Source of the DNA: Aulostomus chinensis
Taxonomy: Eukaryota; Chordata; Actinopteri; Syngnathiformes; Aulostomidae
Assembly: GCA_037954235.1 (NCBI GenBank)
Contig: JBBMOA010000005.1
Coordinates: forward strand, 2,311,501-2,375,500
DNA: 64,000 bases
Direction of reading: 5' to 3'
How positions within the stretch are numbered: position 1 is the first letter of the stretch; every line of letters starts with the position of its first letter. The translations under genes and the position numbers were made by a program. The notes below the pieces were generated by a model. It saw nothing but the letters and a program-made list of their open reading frames with translations, ran no database searches and was not told the DNA's origin. Shown piece after piece: positions 42,411 to 54,850 of this stretch.

Positions 42411-44271
42411 CACACAAGTGAAGGACAGGTACCGGTCAGAGAAGGCTAGCAACTTTCTTTAGCAACCAGTTTGAGCGCTGTGTCGTAGCACAGAGGAGCA
42501 ATCCTGGTTCAAATTAATCTAACATGACACAAACCTGATGGCTCTGGGGGGTTCATCTCTTACCTGACACAGTTGGTCACCCCCCCCCCCCCATTCCTCC
42601 ACCAGTCCTGCTGATGCTACCGCACTGATCAAGGTCAGGTGAAAAAAGAGAGGAAGAAGAGACAGCTTTGTTTTGAACAAAGAGGACATACGGCGCGTCT
42701 GTTTGGACATGACTAGAGATGGGAGATGGCCCGTGAAGAAAGGTATGGACGTGAGAGATGAGGGCCGGTAAACCTCTGCAGCTAGAAAAGACAGGATGTG
42801 GGGGGGGGGGGGCAGCCTGCAGCCTGCAGCAGCAATCACTCATCTCCTCCTCAACATCAAACAGGTAACTGTAACAGTGGAGAATGCACAGGATAACAGT
42901 CAGAATCATCTGAACTGCCCAAGTCTGGAGGACGAAGATGTCAGTGCGGGATCAAGAGAGGATCCTGCTCAACACCACTGCTACCGAGGAGGCCAACTGT
43001 GCTGGTGCTGAGACGGACACCTGCTGAACTTACAAATGAGGATCCTGTCTCCCTCCTCACTGCTGAACTGGAAAGACAGACAGGAATTCTGAAAATGGTG
43101 TCAACGACAGTACGATCCCTCACTCTGCACAGTGGAATGTTCATTTAGAGACAGAGCATTTCAGCTGAAGTCAGGGGTGGAGCAGCAGCCAACCTTCATG
43201 GTGCTCCCTGTGTGATTGTCCCTGGCCTTCCTTCAAACCAAGCCTGTCACCATCGGCGGAAAGCTTCCAAGCTCACCTTTCCAGCAATAATCAGCTGCTG
43301 CTGCTGCCACAAACTGAGAGCGGTCAACCTCTGCCATACTGGAGCCCGTTCACTGCGGCTGGAATGAGGTGTTCCATTTTTGTGGTTAGCCAAGACCTGT
43401 GGAACCTGTCGTTCAATGTCCGGACGAGTTCACCGTGAAAACAGCACGTTGTGGTGTTTTTCCGCGTGGTAGGCCTCATGTCCGAGTCACCTATAATGAG
43501 CGTTGTTATGTGTTCTCATGCCAGAGCACTAGCATCACCTTGCGTTAGCTTGGGCTTCGGTTGCCATGACCGTGCCGTGTCAGATCAGATTTAATGACCA
43601 TTTAATTAGGGCCCAACAATGAATTATAATTTGATCACAATCACAACACAGCCTGCTGCAACTTTCAAATGGCAGGAGGTGCAACATTTGTTAAAGGTGA
43701 AATGTCTATCAAATCCCAGGGTAAACCAAATGTTGTGGTGCTGCAGACGTGTCCTGCCTCCTCACTGGGTTGAACAGACTTGAGGAAACCTCTTTATTTA
43801 GTCCAGACCCTGCAAAAGTCCCACCAGAATCCCTTTGATGTTTTTACTGAGAATAATGATGTAAAAAGTACCATTCCCTCTCACACTGCAGATCCTATCC
43901 CAGTGTCAGTCTCTGTCACATCAATCACAGTGAGATACTTCTTCAAGATGGTTCAGCCGACATTTAATGCAGTCAACCAGGACATTCCCAGTGCTCCATC
44001 TGCTTTTTCTTGGCCCTGTATATTGAAAAATAGGTGCTGTAGCTGACTAACATGGGTGCTGCTGGGCCGCTTCTTCTTCTCCTCTCTCCCTCTCCTGCCA
44101 CCACCTCTGTCTCCAGCAAGATGGAGCCATCTCTTTGTGTCTGCCTCCACCTCCTGGGCCGTTGCAGTTGCTGTTAAGGCCTTGTTTCTGACTGTTTCTA
44201 AAGATGGAGACAACAGTTCAGCTGTGGATAAATTACACACGGTGCTGAGAAATGGCCAGCTGCATGCTACC
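42411..44271. other. Non-coding stretch, nothing assigned
   Basis: Includes two homopolymer C/G runs (42580-42592 and 42800-42811). Open frames at 42519-43144 and 43780-44289 have no recognised motif. Confidence 0.35.
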
Positions 44272-44345
44272 GTATTGACCCTAATATAAGGTGAGGATTT
44301 TTTCCATTAGTCAATCTAAAGTAAGGCTGTCCTATATCCAGGGTC
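44272..44345. mobile_element. Fragment of a hAT-type MITE end
   Basis: GACCCTAATATAAGGTGAGG, AATCTAAAGTAAGGCTGTCC and TATATCCAGGGTC form a short hairpin-like unit typical of a common fish MITE family. It is about 75 bp. Confidence 0.45.
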
Positions 44346-45206
44346 TAGACTTGTCAATGGTTCCCACACATACTGGACTTGTGCAGTCTGCCCAGGTATC
44401 TTATGACCGATTGGTAAAATCCAAATTCTATTTTTTCAAATTAATACACCTGACATAACTGTACATTATTATGTCATAGGGTGGCAGTGGCGGCGCCACA
44501 ACATCTATCCAGGGGGTGCATGAGGCTTATAGTGGGGGGCGGCACACCAAATTACTGCCAAGTGACAACGTAGTGGCGCCGACTAGTGGTGAAGGTGAAG
44601 ACACCAGCGCATTCTCATTGCTGACTAAAAATAGGACTAAAAACACAAGGACTAATGATTTAGGGGTGGCTAAATAAATGCAAAGACACGTAGCTTTACA
44701 TCGTCCAACATATTTAGGACTGTATCCACAGTGCTTAGCCAGGATTCATGGAGAGGAGAAAAGGTGGAGGTGCGGCTGAGGGTGTCCCAGCAGTGAACAA
44801 CAGCGGCCACGTTTCCCTGGGTGGAGGTTCCAGTGTTCCAAAGATAAATGAATGGACGTGAAACACTGCCACTCCCGCACAAAAACCCCAAGTGCTCACA
44901 GCAGCACCATTTTAGCATTCAAGAAGTGTGTGCTAACGAGCTATCACAACAACACTACTTCGGTACAGTTGGAAAGATATTGGCAGATTCGAACTTCCGA
45001 GATCAATAGCGCGCAATCGAAACGTTATTAAAATACAAACGATGCATCTATGCTATTGTAGTTATGCAGACAATGGGCTACAAACGCAATTTAACCGAAA
45101 TGAGGCGTCTTTTGCATTCGACAAATAACATTGTTTTCTAAGTGCAGCGGACGGACAGGCAAGAGCGCAGGGACCGTCTACAAAGTGCAGCACCGAAAGG
45201 AAAAGT
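44346..45206. other. Left flank of the 150-bp satellite
   Basis: No exon, tRNA or transposon end is recognised. No left terminal repeat matching the Tc1 end at 51033-51066 is present. Confidence 0.4.
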
Positions 45207-48200
45207 ATTCAATAATGTCACAATTACACACTGTAGTATCACCAAATTCAGATTAACCATCATGGGTCTGCTACTGGTTATACTACAACACTTGGTTTGG
45301 GAAAACTGCTTTTGAACATTTTTGGGTTATATTATTATTATTTTTATGGAATTGTTGTTCAATAACTTCATTATTACACAGTGTAGTATCACCAAATTCA
45401 GATCAACCATCATGGGTCTGCTACTGGTTATACTACAACACTTGGTTTTGGAAAACTGCTTTTGTACATTTTTGGGTTATATTATTATTATTTTTATGGA
45501 ATTATTGTTCAATAACTTCATTATTACACAGTGTAGTATCACCAAATTCAGATCAACCATCATGGGTCTGCTACTGGTTATACTACAACACTTGGTTTGG
45601 GAAAACTGCTTTTGTACATTTTTGGGTTATATTATTATTATTTTTATGGAATTATTGTTCAATAACTTCATTATTACACAGTGTAGTATCACCAAATTCA
45701 GATCAACCATCATGGGTGTGCTACAGGCTATACTACAACACTTGGTTTGGGAAAACTGCTTTTGTACATTTTTGGGTTATATTATTATTATTTTTATGGA
45801 ATTATTGTTCAATAACGTCACAATTACACACTGTAGTATCACCAAATTCAGATCAACCATCAATGGTGTGCTACTGGTTATACTACAACACTTGGTTTGG
45901 GAAAACTGCTTTTGTACATTTTTGGGTTATATTATTATTATTTTTATGGAATTATTGTTCAATAACTTCATTATTACACAGTGTAGTATCACCAAATTCA
46001 GATCAACCATCATGGGTGTGCTACAGGCTATACTACAACACTTGATTTGGGAAAACTGCTTTTGAACATTTTTGGGTAATATAATTATTGTTTTTATGGA
46101 ATTATTGTTCAATAACTTCATTATTACACAGTGTAGTATCACCAAATTCAGATCAACCATCATGGGTGTGCTACAGGCTATACTACAACACTTGGTTTGG
46201 GAAAACTGCTTTTGTACATTTTTGGGTAATATAATTATTATTTTGATGGAATTATTGTTCAATAACTTCATTATTACACAGTGTAGTATCACCAAATTCA
46301 GATCAACCATCAAGGGTGTGCTACTGGCTATACTACAACACGAGGTTTGGGAAAACTGCTTTTGTACATTTTTGGGTTATATTATTATTATTTTTATGGA
46401 ATTATTGTTCAATAACGTCACAATTACACACTGTAGTATCACCAAATTCAGATCAACAATCAAGGGTGTGCTACTGGCTATACTACAACACTTGGTTTGG
46501 GAAAACTGCTTTTGTACATTTTTGGGTTATATAATTATTATTTTTATGGAATTATTGTTCAATAACTTCATTATTACACAGTGTAGTATCACCAAATTCA
46601 GATCAACCATCATGGGTGTGCTACTGGTTATACTACAACACTTGGTTTGGGAAAACTGCTTTAGTACATTTTTGGGTAATATAATTATTATTTTTATGGA
46701 ATTATTGTTCAATAACTTCATTATTACACAGTGTAGTATCACCAAATTCAGATCAACCATCATGGGTGTGTTACTGGTTATACTACAACACTTGGTTTGG
46801 GAAAACTGCTTTTGTACATTTTTGGGTTATATAATTATTATTTTTATGGAATTATTGTTCAATAACTTCATTATTACACACTGTAGTATCACCAAATTCA
46901 GATCAACCGTCATGGGTGTGCTACTGGCTATACTACAACACTTGGTTTGGGAAAACTGTTTTTGTACATTTTTGGGTTATATAATTATTATTTTTATGGA
47001 ATTATTGTTCAATAACTTCATTATTACACACTGTAGTATCACCAAATTCAGATCAACCATCATGGGTGTGCTCCTGGCTATACTACAACACTTGGTTTGG
47101 GAAAACTGCTTTTGTACATTTTTGGGTCATATAATTATTATTTTGATGGAATTATTGTTCAATAACTTCATTATTACACAGTGTAGTATCACCAAATTCA
47201 GATCAACCATCATGGGTGTGTTACTGGTTATACTACAACACTTGGTTTGGGAAAACTGCTTTTGAACATTTTTGGGTTATATAATTATTATTTTTATGGA
47301 ATTATTGTTCAATAACTTCATTATTACACAGTGTAGTATCACCAAATTCAGGTCGACCATCAATGGTCTGCGACTGGTTATACTACAACACTTGGTTTGG
47401 GAAAACTGCTTTTGTACATTTTTGGGTTATATTATTATTAGTTTTATGGAATTATTGTTCAATAACGTCACAATTACACACTGTAGTATCACCAAATTCA
47501 GATAAACCATCAAGGGTGTGCTACTGGCTATACTACAACACTTGGTTTGGGAAAACAGCTTTTGTACATTTTTGGGTTGTATAATTATAATTTTTATGGA
47601 ATTATTGTTCAATAACTTCATTATTACACAGTGTAGTATCACCAAATTCAGATCAACCATCATGGGTGTGTTACTGGTTATACTACAACACTTGGTTTTG
47701 GAAAACTGATTTGTACATTTTTGGGTTATATAATTATTATTTTTACGGAATTATTGTTCAATAACGTCACAATTACACACTGTAGTATCACCAAATTCAG
47801 ATCAACCATCAAGGGTGTGCTACTGGCTATACTACAACACTTGGTTTGGGAAAACAGCTTTTGTACATTTTTGGGTTGTATAATTATAATTTTTATGGAA
47901 TTATTGTTCAATAACTTCATTATTACACAGTGTAGTATCACCAAATTCAGATCAACCATCATGGGTGTGTTACTGGTTATACTACAACACTTGGTTTTGG
48001 AAAACTGATTTGTACATTTTTGGGTTATATAATTATTATTTTTACGGAATTATTGTTCAATAACGTCACAATTACACACTGTAGTATCACCAAATTCAGA
48101 TCAACCATCATGGGTGTGCTACTGGCTATACTAAAACACTTGGTTTGGGAAAACTGCTTTTGTACATTTTTGGGTTATATAATTATTATTTTTATGGAAT

Positions 48201-50690
48201 TATTGTTCAATAACTTCATTATTACACACTGTAGTATCACCAAATTCAGATCAACCATCATGGGTGTGCTACAGGCTATACTACAACACTTGGTTTGGGA
48301 AAACTGCTTTTGTACATTTTTGGGTAATATAATTATTATTTTGATGGAATTATTGTTCAATAACTTCATTATTACACAGTGTAGTATCACCAAATTCAGA
48401 TCAACCATCAAGGGTGTGCTACTGGCTATACTACAACACGAGGTTTGGGAAAACTGCTTTTGTACATTTTTGGGTTATATAATTATTATTTTTATTGAAT
48501 TATTGTTCAATAACTTCATTATTACACACTGTAGTATCACCAAATTCAGATCAACCATCATGGGTGTGCTACAGGCTATACTACAACACTTGGTTTGGGA
48601 AAATTGCTTTTGTACATTTTTGGGTTATATAATTATTATTTTTATGGAAATATTGTTCAAGAACTTCATTATTACACAGTGTAGTATCACCAAATTCAGA
48701 TCAACCATCATGGGTGTGTTACTGGCTATACTACAACACTTGGTTTGGGAAAACTGCTTTTGTACATTTTTGGGTAATATAATTATTATTTTTATGGAAT
48801 TATTGTTCAATAACTTCATTATTACACACTGTAGTATCACCAAATTCAGATCAACCGTCATGGGTGTGCTACTGGCTATACTACAACACTTGGTTTGGGA
48901 AAACTGTTTTTGTACATTTTTGGGTTATATAATTATTATTTTGATGGAATTATTGTTCAATAACTTCATTATTACACAGTGTAGTATCACCAAATTCAGA
49001 TCAACCATCATGGGTGTGCTACAGGCTATACTACAACACTTGGTTTGGGAAAACTGCTTTTGTACATTTTTGGGTTATATAATTATTATTTTTATGGAAT
49101 TATTGTTCAAGAACTTCATTATTACACAGTGTAGTATCACCAAATTCAGATCAACCATCAAGGGTGTGCTACTGGTTATACTACAACACTTGGTTTGGGA
49201 AAACTGCTTTTGAACATTTTTGGGTTATATTATTATTATTTTTATGGAATTATTGTTCAATAACGTCACAATTACACACTGTAGTATCACCAAATTCAGA
49301 TCAACAATCAAGGGTGTGCTACTGGCTATACTACAACACTTGGTTTGGGAAAACTGCTTTTGTACATTTTTGGGTTATATAATTATTATTTTTATGGAAT
49401 TATTGTTCAATAACTTCATTATTACACAGTGTAGTATCACCAAATTCAGATCAACCATCATGGGTGTGCTACTGGTTATACTACAACACTTGGTTTGGGA
49501 AAACTGCTTTAGTACATTTTTGGGTAATATAATTATTATTTTTATGGAATTATTGTTCAATAACTTCATTATTATACAGTGTAGTATCACCAAATTCAGA
49601 TCAACCATCATGGGTGTGTTACTGGTTATACTACAACACTTGGTTTGGGAAAACTGCTTTTGTACATTTTTGGGTTATATAATTATTATTTTTATGGAAT
49701 TATTGTTCAATAACTTCATTATTACACACTGTAGTATCACCAAATTCAGATCAACCATCATGGGTGTGCTACTGGTTATACTACAACACTTGGTTTGGGA
49801 AAACTGCTTTTGTACATTTTTGGGTTATATAATTATTATTTTTATGGAATTATTGTTCAATAACTTCATTATTACACACTGTAGTATCACCAAATTCAGA
49901 TCAACCATCATGGGTGTGCTACTGGTTATACTACAACACTTGGTTTGGGAAAACTGCTTTTGTACATTTTTGGGTTATATAATTATTATTTTTATGGAAT
50001 TATTGTTCAATAACTTCATTATTACACAGTGTAGTATCACCAAATTCAGATCAACCATCATGGGTGTGTTACTGGTTATACTACAACACTTGGTTTGGGA
50101 AAACTGATTTGTACATTTTTGGGTTATATAATTATTATTTTTACGGAATTATTGTTCAATAACGTCACAATTACACACTGTAGTATCACCAAATTCAGAT
50201 CAACCATCATGGGTGTGTTACTGGCTATACTACAACACTTGGTTTGGGAAAACTGCTTTTGTACATTTTTGGGTTATATAATTATTATTTTTATGGAATT
50301 ATTGTTCAAGAACTTCATTATTACACAGTGTAGTATCACCAAATTCAGATCAACCATCAAGGGTGTGCTACTGGTTATACTACAACACTTGGTTTGGGAA
50401 AACTGCTTTTGTACATTTTTGGGTAATATAATTATTATTTTTATGGAATTGTTGTTCTATAACTTCATTATTACACAGTGTAGTATCACCAAATTCAGAT
50501 CAACCATCATGGGTGTGTTACTGGTTATACTACAACACTTGGTTTGGGAAAACTGCTTTTGAACATTTTTGGGTTATATTATTATTATTTTTATGGAATT
50601 ATTGTTCAATAACTTCATTATTACACACTGTAGTATCAACAAATTAAGATCAACCATCATGGGTGTGTTACTGGTTATTTATAATTGGTT
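45207..50690. repeat. 150-bp satellite, about 36 copies
   Basis: A unit of exactly 150 bp (anchor ACCAAATTCAGATCAACCAT at 45241, 45391, 45541 and so on to about 50640). Three one-base deletions (GCTTTTG to GATTTG at about 47708, 48007 and 50106) are the main length changes. Since 150 is 50 codons, long frames stay open on both strands; on the plus strand each unit reads YIIIIFMELLFNN, ITQCSITKFRST, VILQHLVWENCF and TFLG. The frames end only where TGT becomes TGA (five units) or at the one-base deletions. No promoter, start context or splice signal marks it as a gene, and coding is unlikely. Particular variant units recur in blocks (see findings). Confidence 0.97.
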
Positions 50691-50739
50691 TATAACTGGT
50701 TATATATAATTATTATTGTTATGGAATTGTTGTTGTGCG

Positions 50740-51066
50740 GAGGAATGTGCAAAAATCACACCTGAGCAGTGTGGGCGATTAGTTAATACATACAAGAAGC
50801 GTCTGGAAGCTGTCATTGCAAACAAAGGCTTCTCCACAAAGTATTAAACGAGTCTCAGATAGTGTGTTCAATACTTTTTTCCTGTGTTATTGCACATAAT
50901 TCCACATAATCATTATTTATGGATTTGAATGTTGTGATTTCTTTTCATGTGTGGATTATTTGAGTTAATACCAGTGTCTGGAAGAAATGTCACATGAATT
51001 GCATCTTTGGAAATAAATGTAATGACAAAAAAGTTAATGCGTTCAATACTTATTTCCCCCATTGTA
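50740..51066 (+). mobile_element. Tc1/mariner element, 3' end only
   Basis: 50740-50847 encodes the transposase C-terminus (EECAKITPEQCGRLVNTYKK, then RLEAVIANKGFSTKY and a stop). The 3' untranslated part ends GCGTTCAATACTTATTTCCC plus CCATTGTA at 51066, the terminal inverted repeat of a fish Tc1 family, next to a TA-rich target. The N-terminal domain and DDE core are absent; the 150-bp satellite stands directly where they should be. Confidence 0.8.
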
Positions 51067-51139
51067 TATATATATAAAAACATATATTCATGTATACGTA
51101 CATTTGCTATCAATGTCTAAAAACAAAAACACACCTCAC

Positions 51140-51882
51140 ATGTCTTTTTCAGTTCACATTTTTAATTAAGGTTTAAAACAACCTTTGATAAAACATCAAG
51201 AGTTTTGTTCAACTAGTTTAGCTTTAGGTTGTTGTTGAGGCTTAACAGTGTTACAGGTATCGGAAGTGTATTTTACAGGAAGGCAGACCATGTTAATTTT
51301 AGCAGAAGCTAAATGCACAGCATGTCCACTAACCAAAACAACAAATAAACCCCAGAGCAGTTCTTGTAAGTAATTTCCACAACAGTGATAAAGGTGTGAT
51401 ACAAACACGACAACAAAACAAAACAAAACAAAAAAAAACACAAATTATACTCTGCTGTTATAAAAAAAAAGATTTCTCTGAAGCGTGTACTTGATTAAAT
51501 ACCATAACATACCATACATAATCAATTTCAATGTACTCGCTACAAGGTGCAAATCAAGGTCAAAAATACTAATAACCAACAAATTATTCATGAAATGAAA
51601 AAAGACATTTTGGTGGAATCAAAGCTAACACATCCAATTATTAAAACAAAATCAGTCACAAACAGTGCAACAATGTTGAGGTAGATAAAGCAGAGGAAAG
51701 CTCTGAAATTACTTAAAGGTTAACCACTGTTTCATGGATCACTTACTGCACACTTGAACTGATCAACACAACATACTTACTCTGCTAACAGCTAACAAGT
51801 ACGTTAAGGAAGTTCCTCTCTTCAGCCACCTTAGAGGTACGGTGCAAAGTTATCAATCTTAGCAGGACCAGGGATGTCTCAT
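51140..51882 (-). other. Probable 3' UTR of the minus-strand gene
   Basis: Lies directly downstream of the stop codon at 51883-51885 on the minus strand. A possible polyadenylation signal ATTAAA (plus strand TTTAAT near 51163) is followed by a GT-poor stretch. No other feature is seen. Confidence 0.4.
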
Positions 51883-52218
51883 TCAGGCACTGGTGCCTTC
51901 AATATTGCTGAACAACTCGTTTTTCAAACTTAGCAGGCGTGGTTTGAGTGGTCTGTTATCATCAAGACACAGCAGTATTTTCTGAACCAAGGTAGACGTG
52001 TGGATAAGTTTCTTTGGATAATCTAAATGCAATGCATAGATTAAGCCAAACAAGAGAAGAAGTGCATCAGCCAACCTGGGGAGACATCTCACAAGAATGC
52101 CATCTTCGATCACAACAGAAATGCTGTCGGAGTTAAACTGGATGGTGCCAGTGGGGTTGTCCGTTGCCACGGAGAGGAGAGCGACAGGAGTGTCCTCAAT
52201 GTCTGGATCATCTTCCCA
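51883..52218 (-). CDS. Terminal exon of an uncharacterised fish gene (SAM-domain protein group)
   Basis: A 336-bp open exon, 111 codons plus stop, after a good acceptor (TGTATTTTGCAG at 52219-52230). The protein begins WEDDPDIEDTPVALLSV and continues ISVVIEDGILVRCLPRLADA, LLLLFGLIYALHLDYPKKLI, LVQKILLCLDD and LLSLKNELF. The pattern of an acidic lead, VxxVxVVxEd, a hydrophobic LFGLIYxLxLxYP helix and FxQKILL.LD recurs at the C-terminus of many predicted, uncharacterised fish proteins, often annotated with a sterile alpha motif. Their function is unknown to me. The frame is intact, and a GC-rich candidate promoter lies 1.3-1.7 kb upstream on the same strand. Intermediate exons were not identified. 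Confidence 0.6.
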   Translation of the reverse strand, partial: WEDDPDIEDTPVALLSVATDNPTGTIQFNSDSISVVIEDGILVRCLPRLADALLLLFGLIYALHLDYPKKLIHTSTLVQKILLCLDDNRPLKPRLLSLKNELFSNIEGTSA

Positions 52219-53508
52219 CTGCAAAATACACACAGACATACACATACAGAATAAAGTAAAAGGTGATCGAGATGATTCAAGAGGCTGGATTTGGGGTGAT
52301 GCACTGGAATTACATGCAGAAATAAAGATGAGTTAACATTTTCTTGTCTTGACACAACACTTGCATGCAACTACCCAAGTTAACAGGCTTTTGGGAGTCA
52401 TAATGATTTGCTCTCTTGATCTTGACTCTAAAATCTCAGCCAAATGTGATTTGGGGATTTTTTCACATTTGTAACCCAGGCCCGCACCTCAGTACTCTTA
52501 GGCCCAATGTCTGTTTTGTTTTATAAGAATGAACACAAACATGCCTGCGCTCGGCCACTGTGCTCGAGTCTGCTTGAGAAGCTGGTCTCCGGCTTGAATC
52601 GTTAACTCAGGAATGGAATACTGGAGATGTGAATGCATCTGTTTGACAAATAATATGAGATAGAGATATTCTTTCTCCCTCTATATTTCCCTTCTTTAAC
52701 TCAACTACTTTTTACATTCAACAAGAGGCACAAATTTGTCACAGATTTCTTCAAAGCTTGGCCTTGCAAAAGGCAGTGGTGCCTCAGCACCAAACAGGCC
52801 GAATAGTTGATCACTGTGATATCTAAGGAGTCAGATTTTGTTTGCTCCAAAGAAGAGAAACAACATGTACAGTATATATTGTGGCCATTGACAGACATTT
52901 GCGTTAAGTCAGGCAATACATACATTGCATGTCTTGAAGAACTGGGAGTCATCTTCTCGTAGGTATGAAGGGAGAGCATGTGCATATCACGCTGTTCCTT
53001 TATCAAAAGCAGGAGGAGATAAAAGTCATTTTAATTTGGGGGAAGCGACAGGAAGCTTAACATTGCAGCACTTGTCTGCAGCATCTCAAAACCAAGACAG
53101 TACATGACCTAGAGAGAATGAAGTTTAACTTCCAAAAAATCACAAAGATGGTTTAAGCTGACAAGAATTGTTTACTATTGCACCACTGTTGTATTATTTG
53201 AAAGAAAAACATCTATCTAAATTTGTCTTTAAACAGCTTTTTTAAACCTTAGAGGAAAAAAAAACCAACCGACATCCTATTTTGAAAGAAAACATGTTAT
53301 TAGGAATGCTTCAACTTTGTCACTTTGACGATTACTTTATGTCCTCTCAGACCTTCGCACGCGGATAGAAACATTACCTGCAACACACCAAGTGACAGGT
53401 ATTACTCCGCCACCGCCCACATAAACCTGCGCGGTACTATTCTTTGTCTTAATAACACTGCTGTGTCTTTCAACAGACAAGAGACGTTTAAGAAACATTC
53501 ATACTCAC
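52219..53508. other. Presumed intron(s) of the minus-strand gene
   Basis: A minus-strand open frame at 52701-53006 is present but not recognised. No exon is firmly supported. Confidence 0.35.
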
Positions 53509-53600
53509 CACAGAAGAGCGCTTAGCATTAGGAGAAGTCCCAGGCTCAGAACAATGCAGCTGACCGAGTGGATGATAATGGCCTCAGTCGCAAGCACGAC
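53509..53600 (-). other. Candidate first exon (donor at 53507-53508)
   Basis: The minus strand has CTTCTGTG|GTGAGTATG, a near-consensus splice donor, ending a GC-richer stretch just below the candidate promoter. A short ATG frame (MLSALLW) runs into the donor, but this may be leader only. The link to 51883-52218 is inferred from strand and distance. Confidence 0.4.
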
Positions 53601-53742
53601 CACGAACTACCATCTTTGCTAGCTTGCAAAGGCGGCAAGTGCCCCAAATTGACTTATCCAATTCTGCTGTTGTCAAAACCACAAGAACACAAAATATTCC
53701 TTTTCTGTGCACCGACTACAGCATTGATACACTGGGTCCTTG

Positions 53743-53762
53743 TAAAAAAAAAAAAAAAAAAA
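53743..53762. repeat. Poly(A) run
   Basis: About 20 consecutive A residues interrupting an otherwise unremarkable sequence. Confidence 0.9.
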
Positions 53763-53819
53763 TTGTTTGTCTTGTCACCTTAACTTGCTAAATAATCCGT
53801 CAGTCTCTGCCAGGTTCAG

Positions 53820-53890
53820 CCGTTGAGAAGTCAAATTGCGCCGGATGAGACCGCGCGGTGACGCCCATGACGTCACCACGCAGCGTTCTG
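53820..53890 (-). promoter_or_regulatory. Candidate CpG-rich promoter with a CRE palindrome
   Basis: A CpG cluster (GCGCCGGATGAGACCGCGCG) and the palindrome TGACGTCA at 53868-53875, the cAMP-response-element consensus bound by CREB/ATF factors, sit upstream of the candidate first exon. The orientation is assigned from the neighbouring donor site; no TATA box is seen. Confidence 0.45.
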
Positions 53891-54048
53891 CCATTTACTT
53901 AAAAGATATCATTGAATGACAGCCATTAACTCAATAGTACTGATGTACTTCAAATTAAAAATGCATTACTCATTCAGAAAACTCAATAGTTTATAGTTTT
54001 TTAAACTAAAAATCTGCTTTTGAGTTACCTGACCTCAATGACTTTGAG

Positions 54049-54850
54049 TTAGTAATACACGACTATAGTCTGCTTTTAAACTCTGTGAAGGTAATGCCTT
54101 CTTTGCTTTTAGTTCTGTGTTTGGCAAATGGCTTGTACGACTCTGGAAGCCCTTTCAGGATCATGGCTATTATTAGTCCGTCACCAGTAGTTTCCTTCGC
54201 ATTCCTCAGAGATGTCACTGCTTTCTCAGCTCGGATGATGTACTCTGTTACCGTTTCTTCAGACATCTTCAATGAGGTTAGTTCGGAGTAAAGCGCTATG
54301 ACCCTTGGCTTACCATCACTCGCGTAATGTTCTTGTAATATTTTGAGTGCTTTTCTGCCGTCGTCAGTCGCATCTCTCATTACCAACGATAGGCTCTTAT
54401 CGTTGAGAAACTGTATCAGCTCTGCGTAGCATTCTTCACTTTTGTCTGCATCTGGCTCTTCATTTGGTGGTTTAAGTATTGTGTCCTTCAGTCCTAGCTT
54501 CCTCAAGTGTCCAAGAAGCGTAACTTGCCAACGTTCGAAGTTGTTTTCATCTCCATCGAAGACTAGCCTTTGCCATCTTCCTCCACTTGCACCGCGCCTG
54601 GCCCATAACCTGTTGCGCTTTCTGCTTGTTGACCTCCCGTTCCTTGAGTGTCCATCACCACCAGCAGCAGGCTCCACTTGTCCACAAATTAGTAATACAC
54701 CCTTGGTAATTGTTTGTGTCTTTATTCTGTGGGCATTACATCCCTCAGCATTCTTTTCTCGTGCGTGGAAAAACGAACACACCGAAATAGCGCGGCAAAG
54801 ACCAACGGAACAGGAAGTGCCCGCCCACATTATATCCGGTGATTATTTCA
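54049..54850 (-). mobile_element. Truncated Ty1/Copia retrotransposon with gag (UBN2) domain
   Basis: A minus-strand frame (54830 to 54063, 255 codons) contains from about residue 85 a Copia gag domain: RWQRLVFDGDENNFERWQ, LLGHLRKLGLKDTIL, YAELIQFLNDKSLSLVMRDA, DDGRKALKILQEHYA, ELTSLKMSEETVTEYIIRAE and IAMILKGLPESYKPFA. It stops early (FKSRL), before any zinc knuckle, protease, integrase or RT. Sequence before gag (about 54690-54850) looks like an LTR end, with TATAAT and AATAAA signals. GTGTATTACTAA occurs both at this LTR end and again directly after the truncated gag (minus strand, 54049-54060), as if everything between mid-gag and the end of the 3' LTR had been deleted. Confidence 0.75.

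Noticed and set aside
44985..45060. Possible tRNA on the minus strand (AGTTCGAATCTGCC)
   Set aside because: A B-box-like string is present, but no matching acceptor, D-arm or anticodon arm could be folded.
45322..50562. The 150-bp array as a long membrane-protein gene
   Set aside because: All copies are near-identical DNA, both strands are open, variants change amino acids freely and stops recur; satellite DNA explains it better.
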